A stretch of 64,000 nt of DNA from Methylacidiphilum kamchatkense Kam1. Lineage in GTDB: Bacteria > Verrucomicrobiota > Verrucomicrobiia > Methylacidiphilales > Methylacidiphilaceae. The stretch covers positions 186,001 to 250,000 of the forward strand of contig NZ_CP037899.1 in NCBI RefSeq assembly GCF_007475525.1, read 5' to 3'. The notes under the pieces are model-generated. The model saw only the letters and a program-made list of their open reading frames with translations. It searched no databases and was not told the DNA's origin. Positions 9,507-18,621 of this stretch are shown piece after piece; the stretch's first letter is position 1; each line of letters begins with the position of its first letter. Made by a program: the position numbers and the translations under genes.

Positions 9507-9992
9507 ATGGCACTGGCAGTTGGCAGTCTGGCTCCAGATTTTACCCTTTGTTCTAAATACCCAGAAGGAATAAAACAAGTTCATTTAAAGGAAGAGCTAT
9601 CTCAAAAGAATGTAGTGTTGCTTTTTTTCCCTATGGCCTTTACTCCCGTTTGCACCCAGGAGATGTGCACCATGACCGCTTCTATCAATGAGTATACACA
9701 GCTCGATGCGAAGGTTTTTGGAATCAGTGTTGATAACCCTTTTGCTCAAGAAGCTTGGGCAAAGCAGGAGGGGATCAAAATCCCTTTGCTTTCGGATTTG
9801 AACAAAGTAGTTTGCAAAGCTTATGATGTTTTGTTGCCCTCCTTAATGGGTATTGGGGATGTGGCGGCACGTGCTGTCTATCTTATCGATAGGAATCAGA
9901 AGATCCGCTATGTGGAAGTGACTCCAACGCCTCTTGAGTTGCCTAGCTTTGAACGGTTAAAAGAAGCCCTGAAGACTGTGGCTTCCCAGTAA
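9507..9992 (+). CDS. Peroxiredoxin (AhpC/TSA family, thiol peroxidase)
   Basis: A 161-residue thioredoxin-fold peroxidase that reduces hydrogen peroxide or organic hydroperoxides. The peroxidatic cysteine is Cys49 in FFPMAFTPVCTQEMC; the PxxxTxxC motif is intact. Cys54 lies five residues on, as in BCP/AhpE-like proteins, and could be a resolving cysteine. A strong ribosome-binding site (AAGGAGGAAAAG) precedes the ATG. Subfamily (BCP versus AhpE) is not settled from sequence alone. Confidence 0.88.
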   Translation: MALAVGSLAPDFTLCSKYPEGIKQVHLKEELSQKNVVLLFFPMAFTPVCTQEMCTMTASINEYTQLDAKVFGISVDNPFAQEAWAKQEGIKIPLLSDLNKVVCKAYDVLLPSLMGIGDVAARAVYLIDRNQKIRYVEVTPTPLELPSFERLKEALKTVASQ

Positions 9993-10077
9993 ATAAGAAA
10001 GCCATCCATTCTTTAGAAATAGGGAGCTGTGTGGGGATTATGATCCGCCTGTAAATCAATAATATAAACGGTGTTAA

Positions 10078-11169
10078 ATGAAACGTTTTCGAATAGGAGT
10101 GCTGACCAGTGGAGGAGATTGTCCAGGACTGAATGCGGCTATCAGAGCAGTGGTGTGTTCTGCGGAGCTCCTTGGATGGGAAGTTTATGGGTTTATTGAC
10201 GGATTTGAAGGGCTTATTTCACCGGTTCGGTATCAAATTTTACATGAAGAAGATACACAGGGCATAGTAGCCTTGGGGGGGACCATTCTTGGAACTACGA
10301 ATCGAGGCAGATTCACGACGAAGACGGGGATTGGAGAGGTCTTAAGGTTACCCAAACATCTCATTGACGAGGTGAAAGAGACGCTTGAGGGACTGGAAAT
10401 AGGAGCACTAATTTGTGTGGGCGGGGATGGGTCTCTGACGGCTGCGCAGCAACTATACGAGGAAAGAGTACCCATTGTGGGAGTCCCCAAAACTATTGAT
10501 AATGACTTGTCGGCAACGGATTATTCTTTTGGATTTTATTCGGCTGTGGAATTTGTGTGTCGAGCCATGGATAGGCTAAGGACCACTGCTGCTAGTCATA
10601 GGCGGGTGATGGTTGTTGAGGTTATGGGCCGGTACACCGGATGGATTGCGCTCTATGGGGGGCTTGCAGGGGGGGCCAATGTGATATTGATTCCTGAAAT
10701 GCCTTTTGAATATGAGAAAATAGCCTATCATATCCGCAGGCGAATTGCTGAAGGCAGTCATCAGACAATGATTGTCGTGGCCGAAGGGGCGCATCCCAAA
10801 GATGAGCAGTATTATATTCTGGAGGAAGAAGTCCATTTAAAGAAAGAAGCTCGGTTTGGAGGCATAGGCAGGCATCTAGAAAAAGTCATCATGAAAATGA
10901 CCGGCCAAGAAACTCGAGCTGTTGTCCTTGGGCATCTTCAACGGGGGGGGGAGCCAACAGCCTTTGATAGAAACTTAGGGATGATGTTTGGAGCGGCTGC
11001 TGTTGATTTAATCAGAGAAAAAAGGTTTGGCTACATGGTCAGTTACAGGAATGGGAAGATTGGTTCTGTGCCTATTTATGAAGCTATTAAAGAATTGAAA
11101 AAGGTGGATTTGAACTGCTCAGAAATTCAGACGGCCAGAGCTCTTGGTATCTCTTTTGGTTGCGAATAG
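10078..11169 (+). CDS. pfkA: 6-phosphofructokinase
   Basis: A 363-residue PFK phosphorylating fructose-6-phosphate in glycolysis. It shows TSGGDCPGLNAAIR at the N-terminus, CVGGDGSLTAAQ, and PKTIDNDLSATDYSFGF with the catalytic Asp. The diagnostic pair is Gly in GGDGS together with Lys in PKTIDND. In the PFK family a Gly at the first site usually means ATP use, whereas pyrophosphate enzymes have Asp there, so ATP dependence is the better guess despite the PPi-like Lys. No Shine-Dalgarno is visible; a TATAAA lies 10 nt before the ATG. Confidence 0.92.
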   Translation: MKRFRIGVLTSGGDCPGLNAAIRAVVCSAELLGWEVYGFIDGFEGLISPVRYQILHEEDTQGIVALGGTILGTTNRGRFTTKTGIGEVLRLPKHLIDEVKETLEGLEIGALICVGGDGSLTAAQQLYEERVPIVGVPKTIDNDLSATDYSFGFYSAVEFVCRAMDRLRTTAASHRRVMVVEVMGRYTGWIALYGGLAGGANVILIPEMPFEYEKIAYHIRRRIAEGSHQTMIVVAEGAHPKDEQYYILEEEVHLKKEARFGGIGRHLEKVIMKMTGQETRAVVLGHLQRGGEPTAFDRNLGMMFGAAAVDLIREKRFGYMVSYRNGKIGSVPIYEAIKELKKVDLNCSEIQTARALGISFGCE

Positions 11170-11524
11170 CCTTCTTTTTAATAAAATCTGGTGATTTTCT
11201 CTCCCATCTAGTGCCAGGCTAGAATCGCTTCCAAAGATAAAAAGGGCTACTTTCTTCTAAATATTGACTTTTTTTACTATGGTTTTGACAAAATGAAAAA
11301 TTGTTTTAAAACAGTCAAATCAACTAGTAGTGATCCGAACATCAATTGCCTCAAGAAATGGAGCGGTGGAGGAAGAGGCTAACCGCGGTGTGCGAAACGG
11401 TTGCCAGAACCATTGAGGCTATAGGGGGGAGAGGTAATGTATAGGATGGTAAATAAAGAATAGAGCAGGCTTTTGACTATAACGGGAGCATGGAGTGGGT
11501 CAGTGCCTTTAATGTAGAAACACT
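11170..11524. other. Intergenic region after pfkA
   Basis: About 355 bp without a recognisable gene. A possible promoter (TTGACA at 11285-11290, TAAAAC at 11307-11312) sits in its middle but lies over 200 nt from the next gene. I see no clear terminator. Confidence 0.35.
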
Positions 11525-12073
11525 GTGAACGAATTCAAAGACTTTTTGGAGACTCTCAAACAACCTGAGTATGTTCATGTGCTCCTGAATCCTATACCGA
11601 TATATGGATTAGGGTTAGCTCTTTTAACTTTTATCATTGGCTCAGTAATGAAATCTAGGGGAGTGCAGTCTGTAGGGTTAGTTTTGATCATTTTGACTTG
11701 TGCATCGGGATGGCTTGTGGAGCGATACGGAGAAGAGGGGTATGATCGGGTCGAAGCTATGATTTCAGACAAGGAGAAAGCCTGGCTTGATGCTCACAAA
11801 GAAAGGGGAGAGCGGGCAGTCTGGGTGCTTTATGCGGAAGCACTTTTTGCAGTTCTTTCTCTGATAGCTTTGGGGATATTTCCTAAAGCCATGAATTTTT
11901 TAGGTACGGCAACGATTATCATTGGCTTTGCAGCGCTATTTATGACCATTTGGACGGGACATGCTGGAGGTAAGATTAGACACAAAGAATTCTATGAAGG
12001 GCCTCCTCCTGGATATGAAAAAGTAAAACCGCAGGAGCCTAAAACAGATGCCCCTCTTCCTAAATTAGATTAA
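11525..12073 (+). CDS. Four-helix membrane protein, DUF2231-like
   Basis: A 182-residue protein beginning with GTG. Four hydrophobic segments lie at about residues 23-40, 48-66, 99-119 and 124-146, with a charged loop after the second (ERYGEEGYDRVEAM). After the last helix comes WTGHAGGKIRH, a histidine-glycine motif like that of DUF2231/heme-associated membrane proteins. The tail is proline-rich and hydrophilic. It sits 61 nt before ispH on the same strand and may share its transcript. Function unknown; the DUF2231 resemblance is by motif only. Confidence 0.55.
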   Translation: MNEFKDFLETLKQPEYVHVLLNPIPIYGLGLALLTFIIGSVMKSRGVQSVGLVLIILTCASGWLVERYGEEGYDRVEAMISDKEKAWLDAHKERGERAVWVLYAEALFAVLSLIALGIFPKAMNFLGTATIIIGFAALFMTIWTGHAGGKIRHKEFYEGPPPGYEKVKPQEPKTDAPLPKLD

Positions 12074-12134
12074 TAACTGAAAGAAGTTGGCTTGCATGGT
12101 GGAGAGTGGTATAGAAAAAGAAAAGGGGGGAGCA

Positions 12135-13370
12135 ATGACCGAAAAGATTCAGCAGAAAACATCAAAAGTCAATTTAAGAACTCCTGAGGTAATGAACCTC
12201 GTAAAGGCTGAAGTCGAAAGCCATTATCGTAGTCCTCTTGTGGAATATTTACGTACTACAGGCCGATATCTTTCCGGTGGGGGTATTACAGTCAAACTGG
12301 CCAAGGCCTTTGGATTTTGTTATGGGGTAGAAAGAGCGATTGATCTGGCCTATGCCACCACCAAGGTATTTCCTACCAAACGGATCTATTTGCTTGGTGA
12401 AATTATCCATAATCCCGAAGTCAATGATCAGCTGACGGCTATGGGGATAAAAAGGCTGCAGGCGGTGCAAGGTCGGTATTCTTTAGATGGGCTCACAGCC
12501 GATGACGTAGTGATCATCCCTGCCTTTGGTGCGGAAGTAGAAACGATGAAAAGAATTCAGCAGATAGGCTGTCAGATTGTTGATACTACTTGTGGGGATG
12601 TTATGACTGTCTGGAAACGAGTAAGACAGTATCGCAACGAAGGGGCGACTTCGATTATCCATGGCAAGGCTTGGCATGAAGAAACAAAAGCGACTGCTTC
12701 TCGAGCCATAGGAGAAGATGGGAACGGTCAATACCTTGTCGTTTATAACCTAGAAGAAACCGATTATGTCTGTAACTACATCCGTTATGGAGGGGATAAG
12801 CAAGAGTTTCTGCAAAAATTCAAAGGCGCAGTTTCTCCAGGTTTTGATCCCGACATCCACCTGCGTTACGTAGGGGTTGCCAATCAGACGACCATGATGC
12901 GTGGAGAAACAGAAGAGGTGCAACGTCGGATCTGTAAAGCCATTGAGGATAGGTATGGAAAAGAAAATCTTCATAAGCATTTTCGGTTCTTTGATACCAT
13001 TTGTGGTGCGACTCAGGAAAGACAAGATGCTTTGTTGGATATGCTTGATCGGGAGAAACTCGATCTGTTGATAGTGGTTGGTGGCTATAACAGTAGTAAT
13101 ACGTCTCATTTAGCTGAAATTGGGGAAAGTAGGCTGCCAACTTATTTCATTAAAAATGCTGAAAAATTAATCTCATCCCGGCAGATTCGACATTGGAACT
13201 TGCATGAAGGCAGAGAAGTGATTACGGAAGGATGGTTAGGTGAAGGGGAAATCAATGTCGGGATTACGGCGGGAGCTTCGTGTCCCAATAATTTAATCGA
13301 AGAAACGATTCAAAGACTCTTTGAACTCCGTGGGATCGGAGTCGAATCCCTACTGGCTAACTCTAAGTAG
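12135..13370 (+). CDS. ispH: 4-hydroxy-3-methylbut-2-enyl diphosphate reductase
   Basis: The last enzyme of the MEP isoprenoid pathway, producing IPP and DMAPP with a 4Fe-4S cluster. The three cluster cysteines are in AKAFGFCYGVERA, VDTTCGDV and GASCPNNLIEE. It is longer than the E. coli enzyme (411 versus about 316 residues), with an N-terminal extension and an insertion near CNYIRYGGDKQEF, as in the cyanobacterial/plant-like subgroup. The frame opens at 12087 (TTG), but ATG 12135 is preceded by a strong GGGGGGAG ribosome site, so I chose that start. Confidence 0.93.
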   Translation: MTEKIQQKTSKVNLRTPEVMNLVKAEVESHYRSPLVEYLRTTGRYLSGGGITVKLAKAFGFCYGVERAIDLAYATTKVFPTKRIYLLGEIIHNPEVNDQLTAMGIKRLQAVQGRYSLDGLTADDVVIIPAFGAEVETMKRIQQIGCQIVDTTCGDVMTVWKRVRQYRNEGATSIIHGKAWHEETKATASRAIGEDGNGQYLVVYNLEETDYVCNYIRYGGDKQEFLQKFKGAVSPGFDPDIHLRYVGVANQTTMMRGETEEVQRRICKAIEDRYGKENLHKHFRFFDTICGATQERQDALLDMLDREKLDLLIVVGGYNSSNTSHLAEIGESRLPTYFIKNAEKLISSRQIRHWNLHEGREVITEGWLGEGEINVGITAGASCPNNLIEETIQRLFELRGIGVESLLANSK

Positions 13371-13412
13371 ACTCTCTCTTATAGAAACTAATGGAGAACA
13401 AAGGAAGCGGCT

Positions 13413-14852
13413 ATGAATTTAAGTCTAAAGAAAGAAGTGCAAAACAGGGGGGATAGGATTGTATTTGTAGAACAGGATAAGTTTCAAAAGGAGGGAGTCA
13501 GTCGGCAGGAATTCGATGGCAAAAAACTCACTGGGCTTTTATGGAGGGAGCCTTGGGGCAGAGTTTTTTATGTGGGGATCGGCAGTCAGCCCTACAGTGC
13601 GGAGACGTTTCGAAAGGCCGCTGGCTTTGGCGTCAAATCGCTTTTGAAGATTGGAGCAACAGAGATCTCGATCGATTTTTCAAAGCAACCCGACTTTCTG
13701 CCTTTTGCTGCGGCAGTGGTAGAAGGAGCGATTCTGGGTTCCTACCGCTTCGAAGAGTTCAAAGAAGAGAAGGCAAAAAGGAAGAATAAACTCGAAATTT
13801 TGAATATCATAAGTGGAGACATTATAGAATCGAACTATGTACAGCTAGAAAAGGAAGTACAGCAAGGGGCGACGCTAGCCGAAGCGGTTAATTACGTTAG
13901 AAGCATAGGTAACATGCCAGCAAATCATGTCAATCCCGAAGCACTTGCTTTAAAGGCAATGGAATTGGCGCAGACAAGGCAGGGGCTAAGGGTAGAAGTT
14001 TTTGATGCAGATCGGCTAGAAAAAGAGGGTTTTGGAGGGCTCATAAGTGTCGGGCAAGGCTCTTCTAATGAACCGCGGCTGATTGTTTTAGACTATCAAC
14101 CTGCTAGTGCCTTGCAGCCAGTGCTTGTAGTGGGGAAGGCGATCACTTTTGACAGTGGGGGCATATCAATAAAGCCAGGGGAACGTATGGACGAGATGAA
14201 GTATGACAAAATGGGAGGCTGTGCCGTTTTAGGCATTATGGAAGCGGTTAGTAAGCTAAATCTGCCGATCAGAGTGGTTGGCATATTGGCGGCTGCTGAA
14301 AATATGCCAAGCGGCAAAGCTTATAGACCTGGAGATATCATCCGGATCTATGGGGGAAAGACTGTGGAAGTTCTGAACACTGATGCCGAGGGCAGAATCG
14401 TGTTAGCAGACGCTTTAGCTTACGGTATCGATCGGTTCCACCCTAGGCTTGTATTTGACTTGGCAACCTTAACAGGAGCCTGCATTGTGGCGCTTGGTAA
14501 ACAGAAAGCAGGTCTTTTCAGCAATAGAAAGGAGTTAGCTGATTTTTTGTGGAAAAACAGTGAGGACTATGGGGATCCTTTATGGCCTCTTCCGCTGGGA
14601 GAAGAGTTTGATGAGGCCATTAGCAGTGATGTAGCTTTGGTTAAGAACGTGGGAGGAAGAGAAGGGGGAGCCTGTACGGCCGCTGCCTTTTTACAAAAGT
14701 GGATTGGAGATATTCCATGGGTTCATTTGGATATAGCTGGACCGGCGTGGATTACCAAAGAATTGCCCTATTTAGAAAAAGGGGCTACGGGCTTTGGAGT
14801 CAGATTGATATGTCGCTACCTGCTCGAACAGTTAAAAGGAAAAGCTTCATAA
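13413..14852 (+). CDS. pepA: Leucyl aminopeptidase (M17 family)
   Basis: A 479-residue cytosolic metallo-aminopeptidase removing N-terminal residues from peptides. The two-metal site is visible in VVGKAITFDSGGISIKPG, in MDEMKYDKMGGCA and in NTDAEGRIVLADAL. The N-terminal macro-like domain is present and divergent. The ATG is preceded by GGAGAACAAAGGAAG. The following gene starts 13 nt later, suggesting co-transcription with the secreted propeller-like protein. Confidence 0.93.
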   Translation: MNLSLKKEVQNRGDRIVFVEQDKFQKEGVSRQEFDGKKLTGLLWREPWGRVFYVGIGSQPYSAETFRKAAGFGVKSLLKIGATEISIDFSKQPDFLPFAAAVVEGAILGSYRFEEFKEEKAKRKNKLEILNIISGDIIESNYVQLEKEVQQGATLAEAVNYVRSIGNMPANHVNPEALALKAMELAQTRQGLRVEVFDADRLEKEGFGGLISVGQGSSNEPRLIVLDYQPASALQPVLVVGKAITFDSGGISIKPGERMDEMKYDKMGGCAVLGIMEAVSKLNLPIRVVGILAAAENMPSGKAYRPGDIIRIYGGKTVEVLNTDAEGRIVLADALAYGIDRFHPRLVFDLATLTGACIVALGKQKAGLFSNRKELADFLWKNSEDYGDPLWPLPLGEEFDEAISSDVALVKNVGGREGGACTAAAFLQKWIGDIPWVHLDIAGPAWITKELPYLEKGATGFGVRLICRYLLEQLKGKAS

Positions 14853-14864
14853 AGGAATAAAGGC

Positions 14865-16223
14865 ATGTCTATTTCCCTGCGCCATTGGTGGGATAGCCTC
14901 CTTATCTTTTGCTCTATTTGTCTTGCCTTTTCTTCCCTATTTTGCGCGCCACGACAACTAATGACTGTTCCCTTAGCGCAAGGTCAGATTAAGAAAGCCT
15001 ACGATCTCTACATAGCATCAAGTGGGGAGATATACCTTATTTTTGCCCGAGAAGCTAAAAAGCCTTTTGCAGGCGCTTCCTATCTATGGAAAATCGTTTT
15101 AGCCAAATGGGATAAGAACGGTAAAGAGCTTTGGGAAAAACCGGTGGCTGATTGTTATGGCATGGACAACCGGTTTTCGCTCTTTTCAGGGGATTCTAAA
15201 GAAATATTTATTAGGGGTGTGATCGAAAACAGGTTTATCCTATGGAAATTTGGAGCGCAAGGAGAAGAGCTATGGAAAGTAGAGAGTCAAGCGGTCTTTT
15301 CACTACCAGAAAGGATAGCGATCGGTGATGGAGCAGGTGGGGCCTATGTCGTTGTTCCAACTCCTCTACTCCTCTCTTTGGATAAAAAGAGGGTTAGTCC
15401 TTTGGATATCATCCATTATGCAGCAAATGGAAAGGTCATAGACAGTTTCCCGCTTACTTTTGGAAAAAGCCCTGAAAATAGCTGGTTGCCTTCTGGTCCT
15501 GAGACGCTTGATACATTAGAGGGAATCTGCTCTGCATCCCCTCAGGAACTTTTGCTTTATGGCTATTCTGCTGGATTTGGACCATATGCTGGCAACGTCG
15601 GGCACACAATGGACTATGGATGGTTAAGTGCTCCCCTTATAGTGACTCATGTCCATATTTTTCTCAGGAAATGTGACACTAGAGGCAGAACCTTGTGGAA
15701 TGTATTGATTCCTGGAAATTGGAACAATCTAGTGGTTTCGGCTTTTGCTGGAAACAAGGGGGAGCTTACGGTCTGTGGGGTTTCTGGTAGTTTTTCCTGT
15801 CCAGAAGAAGAAGGACGATCCCCTAGGGATCTTTATAGTCTTCAGACCTTTGTTTTTCGCTACTCTTCTAGGGGAGAGCGACTTTGGTGTAAACAGTTTG
15901 GTTCTGGTGTCTCTCTCAGTCCTGTTGCTGTAGCGTCTGATAGTCAAGGGAATTGCTATGTGTTGGGAGAAATCAAAGAGGTATATCCCCAACAATCTTC
16001 TTCTAAGCAAAAGCCCAAAAGGGTTTTTCTTGCTTCTTTAAGTTCAAGAGGAGATTTTTTATGGATAAAAACATTTGGTACTGCGGTCAGCATGCCTTTC
16101 CCATGCCTTAGAGTGGAGGATGGTTCTGGAGCAGTTGCTTTTGGTCTGAAAACGGCTAGGTTTGATAATTTCCAAAGTCCACAAGAGGATGTGTGGGTGC
16201 TACGATTGATGCCTGGTTCGTAA
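14865..16223 (+). CDS. Secreted beta-propeller-like protein of unknown function
   Basis: A 452-residue exported protein with an N-terminal hydrophobic signal segment (about residues 10-27, ending near LFCAP). The body repeats a pattern of the type 'W..G....W....G', e.g. AKWDKNGKELWEKPV, KFGAQGEELWKVES, KCDTRGRTLWNVL, RYSSRGERLWCKQF and SLSSRGDFLWIKTF, each followed by residues like DSQGNCYVLG. This resembles SBBP or PQQ-type propeller blades. It follows pepA closely. No catalytic residues can be proposed; a binding or scaffold role is a guess. Confidence 0.55.
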   Translation: MSISLRHWWDSLLIFCSICLAFSSLFCAPRQLMTVPLAQGQIKKAYDLYIASSGEIYLIFAREAKKPFAGASYLWKIVLAKWDKNGKELWEKPVADCYGMDNRFSLFSGDSKEIFIRGVIENRFILWKFGAQGEELWKVESQAVFSLPERIAIGDGAGGAYVVVPTPLLLSLDKKRVSPLDIIHYAANGKVIDSFPLTFGKSPENSWLPSGPETLDTLEGICSASPQELLLYGYSAGFGPYAGNVGHTMDYGWLSAPLIVTHVHIFLRKCDTRGRTLWNVLIPGNWNNLVVSAFAGNKGELTVCGVSGSFSCPEEEGRSPRDLYSLQTFVFRYSSRGERLWCKQFGSGVSLSPVAVASDSQGNCYVLGEIKEVYPQQSSSKQKPKRVFLASLSSRGDFLWIKTFGTAVSMPFPCLRVEDGSGAVAFGLKTARFDNFQSPQEDVWVLRLMPGS

Positions 16224-16449
16224 GATATGTATCGGCAACCGGATTCTAAGATGGATCTTTTTTTCTCTAGAAAAGGGGCTAAAAAGTTGAAGAAAGCTTG
16301 AACTTTGTCATTGAAAAATATTGAAAATGGGTTTAGATGAGCTTTGAGTAGATTAGAAAAAGGAAGCAAAAGAACTATTTTTGCGTATGCAGATTGGAAA
16401 GAATCCTTGGAAGGAATAAAAAAAAGAAAGAGAGGAGCATTCATTAGTT

Positions 16450-17274
16450 ATGATTAAGCATCGTTTGACTCTACCTTTGCAGAGCAAAGGTAATGTGGGA
16501 AAATCAACGCAGGCATCTTTACAGATTTTCTGGATGAATGCAAGGAATGTGGCCTGGCAGGCTTATGATCTAGATAATGATAATCAAACCCTATCGCGAG
16601 CCATACCTGAAGCAAGATTAGTAATGTTATCCGAGGAGCCTGAAGCGGACTTTTTAAAAATATTTCGAACGATCCCTGAAAAATCCGTGACGGTACTAGA
16701 TCCCCAAGCTCATTTTTATAGAGTGTTGTTGCATTCGTTCGATTTTGCTCATTTTTTCGATTGGAGTAAGGAATCGGGGATTCGGACGACGGTCTTACTC
16801 TTTCCCATTGATGACTTGAGTGTCATGGACGAACTGGCAGAGATTGTCGAAAAGTTTGGTGATAATGTCGATTACCTGGTGATAAAAAATAGGGCTAAAG
16901 CACCCAAAACGCGGATGTTTGATGGCAGTCAGCTAGAAAAAGAATTGTCGGCATTGGGGGCAGCTACCTTGGAATTACCTGCCCTGCTTTCTGATACCCG
17001 CAATTATCTGTCGCTGCTTGAAATCGAATTACAAAGACCCTTGAATCTTTTAGAGATTATATCGGATAAAAAAATCAAGATGGATCTTTTCCATCGGGTG
17101 ATACTGGAAGATTGGATAAAAAAGATCTTCGAACAGTACGATAGGCTGGCTTCCTATTTGCTGCCTGATGAAGAGGCAAGGCGAGTGATGGAAAACTGGA
17201 AGAAACCTGTGGAAAACAAAGAATCTACACAAAAATCCAGGGGGTCAAAGGTTAATTTATCGAATCTTCAATGA
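16450..17274 (+). CDS. ParA/MinD-like P-loop ATPase, divergent
   Basis: A 274-residue protein whose N-terminus carries a deviant Walker A motif (SKGNVGKSTQASL), with Asn where ParA and MinD usually have Gly. A YDLDNDNQTLSR segment follows at the place of the switch I Asp of ParA proteins, and VIKNRAK later. This argues for a SIMIBI-class ATPase of the ParA/MinD/TraL type. The C-terminal third is helical. A GGAG lies upstream of the ATG. Its stop overlaps the next start (ATGA), so the two proteins probably work together. No parB or parS is visible, so chromosome partitioning is not supported. Confidence 0.6.
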   Translation: MIKHRLTLPLQSKGNVGKSTQASLQIFWMNARNVAWQAYDLDNDNQTLSRAIPEARLVMLSEEPEADFLKIFRTIPEKSVTVLDPQAHFYRVLLHSFDFAHFFDWSKESGIRTTVLLFPIDDLSVMDELAEIVEKFGDNVDYLVIKNRAKAPKTRMFDGSQLEKELSALGAATLELPALLSDTRNYLSLLEIELQRPLNLLEIISDKKIKMDLFHRVILEDWIKKIFEQYDRLASYLLPDEEARRVMENWKKPVENKESTQKSRGSKVNLSNLQ

Positions 17275-17987
17275 AACCTTTCAAAACAACTTGGTCTATT
17301 CCTCCCAAACCTTCCTTTGCTTTTCCTACACAGAAAGGATCGATCTCCGATGGAAAAGAGCTTAAAACACCAGCGCAAGAGCCGGTTGCTAATGAACAAA
17401 AACCTAATTCTACTACTCTTCCAGTAAATGGCCAATCTGAGAACTTATCGGATCCTCATAGGTATTGGAAAGCAGCAATTTCTAGACTACCTCCTGAAAA
17501 AAGGGAGCTTGCATGGGAATGGTACATGGAACATTGCCAGGGAGAAAAGCCTTTGGATACCCTCCCTGGTCTTTTGCTTTTGCTAGAAGCCAATGCGGCC
17601 TATTTAGATACGATCCCTAAGGAAGTTAGCCGCTTACTTCAATCCTTGCCTACTCAAATATCGACAAGGGATGAAGAAAACAGAGAGGCAATGAAAAACT
17701 TTATTGGCTATCTAGAAAATTATCAAAAACAGATTGAAGAAATTATTCATACGCTTGCGGATAGTCATCAAGAAATCACGAAAATTGTTGTTGAAGAAAG
17801 TAAGAAAAGTAAAAGTCCTTCCAATCAGGATGAGCTACTCAAAAGGTTATTAGGGATCGTTGAGACGTTGGAGAAAAAGAAACATCTTTTGAGGATCTGG
17901 GCAGTCTGGTTCCTATTGGGTATAGGTTTTTTAGGAGGAGCCTCGCTTTTTTTCATTCTTAAGATTGTTTTCCCGAAAATTTTTTGA
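17271..17987 (+). CDS. Tail-anchored coiled-coil protein, partner of the ParA-like ATPase
   Basis: A 238-residue protein with a proline/serine-rich N-terminus (first 60 residues), a central helical domain around KAAISRLPPEKRELAWEWYM, a coiled-coil-prone stretch at about residues 120-205, and one C-terminal membrane helix (about residues 212-235, WAVWFLLGIGFLGGASLFF). It starts inside the stop codon of the ATPase gene. The pair recalls conjugation/mobilisation ATPases with membrane partners, but no relaxase or mating-pair genes are nearby. Function unknown. Confidence 0.5.
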   Translation: MKPFKTTWSIPPKPSFAFPTQKGSISDGKELKTPAQEPVANEQKPNSTTLPVNGQSENLSDPHRYWKAAISRLPPEKRELAWEWYMEHCQGEKPLDTLPGLLLLLEANAAYLDTIPKEVSRLLQSLPTQISTRDEENREAMKNFIGYLENYQKQIEEIIHTLADSHQEITKIVVEESKKSKSPSNQDELLKRLLGIVETLEKKKHLLRIWAVWFLLGIGFLGGASLFFILKIVFPKIF

Positions 17988-18093
17988 AGCAGCTAGGATT
18001 AGCTAAGTTTTCCAAAGATTCGCTTTTAACTTTAAGGAGCGGCCGAAAACCAGAAAGAAGCCAAGGGCAGAAAAAAGTGCTGAAGACTTTTTT

Positions 18094-18558
18094 CTAAATT
18101 TCAAACACAAAGCCTTCGGTAGCTTCAGCTTTGAGTTTATCTTCTCTTTGCAAGAGTTCCTGCAAGGTCGTTTTGTCTAAAACAGTGGCTATGACATCAC
18201 GAGTTTCTTTCATCAAATATCGGATGACACAGGTTTTTTCATCCAAACAATCCTCACAAGGCGCATATGCCGACTGGCTAACGCAACGAACAGGGGCAAT
18301 GGGGCCATCGATGAGCCGAATAACTGAGCCTATCGAAATCTTCTCTGGGGAATACTCCAGAGCATAGCCTCCACCTTTGCCTCTACGACTGCTTAAAAGC
18401 CCGTTATTCTTGAGTTCTAGTAGAATAGATTCTAGAAATTTTTTTGGTATCTTCTCTTTTTCTGCTATTTCTTGGATCAAGATCGTTCCTCTGGCCTGTT
18501 CTCTTGCTAGAAAAAGCAGGGCTCGAAGAGCATATTTACTACGTTTTGTTAAAAACAT
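18094..18558 (-). CDS. Rrf2-family transcriptional regulator, probably Fe-S
   Basis: A 154-residue winged-helix repressor. The N-terminal KRSKYALRALLFLA and the wing RRGKGGGYALEYSPE are classic Rrf2/IscR features. A cysteine-rich loop (VRCVSQSAYAPCEDCLDEKT, then CVIRYL) at about residues 92-111 offers four cysteines, compatible with an Fe-S cluster sensing iron, redox or NO. The upstream region is extremely AT-rich with TATACT/TATAGT-like boxes, a possible autoregulatory site. Targets are unknown. Confidence 0.85.
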   Translation of the reverse strand: MFLTKRSKYALRALLFLAREQARGTILIQEIAEKEKIPKKFLESILLELKNNGLLSSRRGKGGGYALEYSPEKISIGSVIRLIDGPIAPVRCVSQSAYAPCEDCLDEKTCVIRYLMKETRDVIATVLDKTTLQELLQREDKLKAEATEGFVFEI

Positions 18559-18621
18559 AAGCGAATAATAAAATTATCTTATACTATATTCTCTAGAAAA
18601 TAAATAGGGATATAAAAATTT

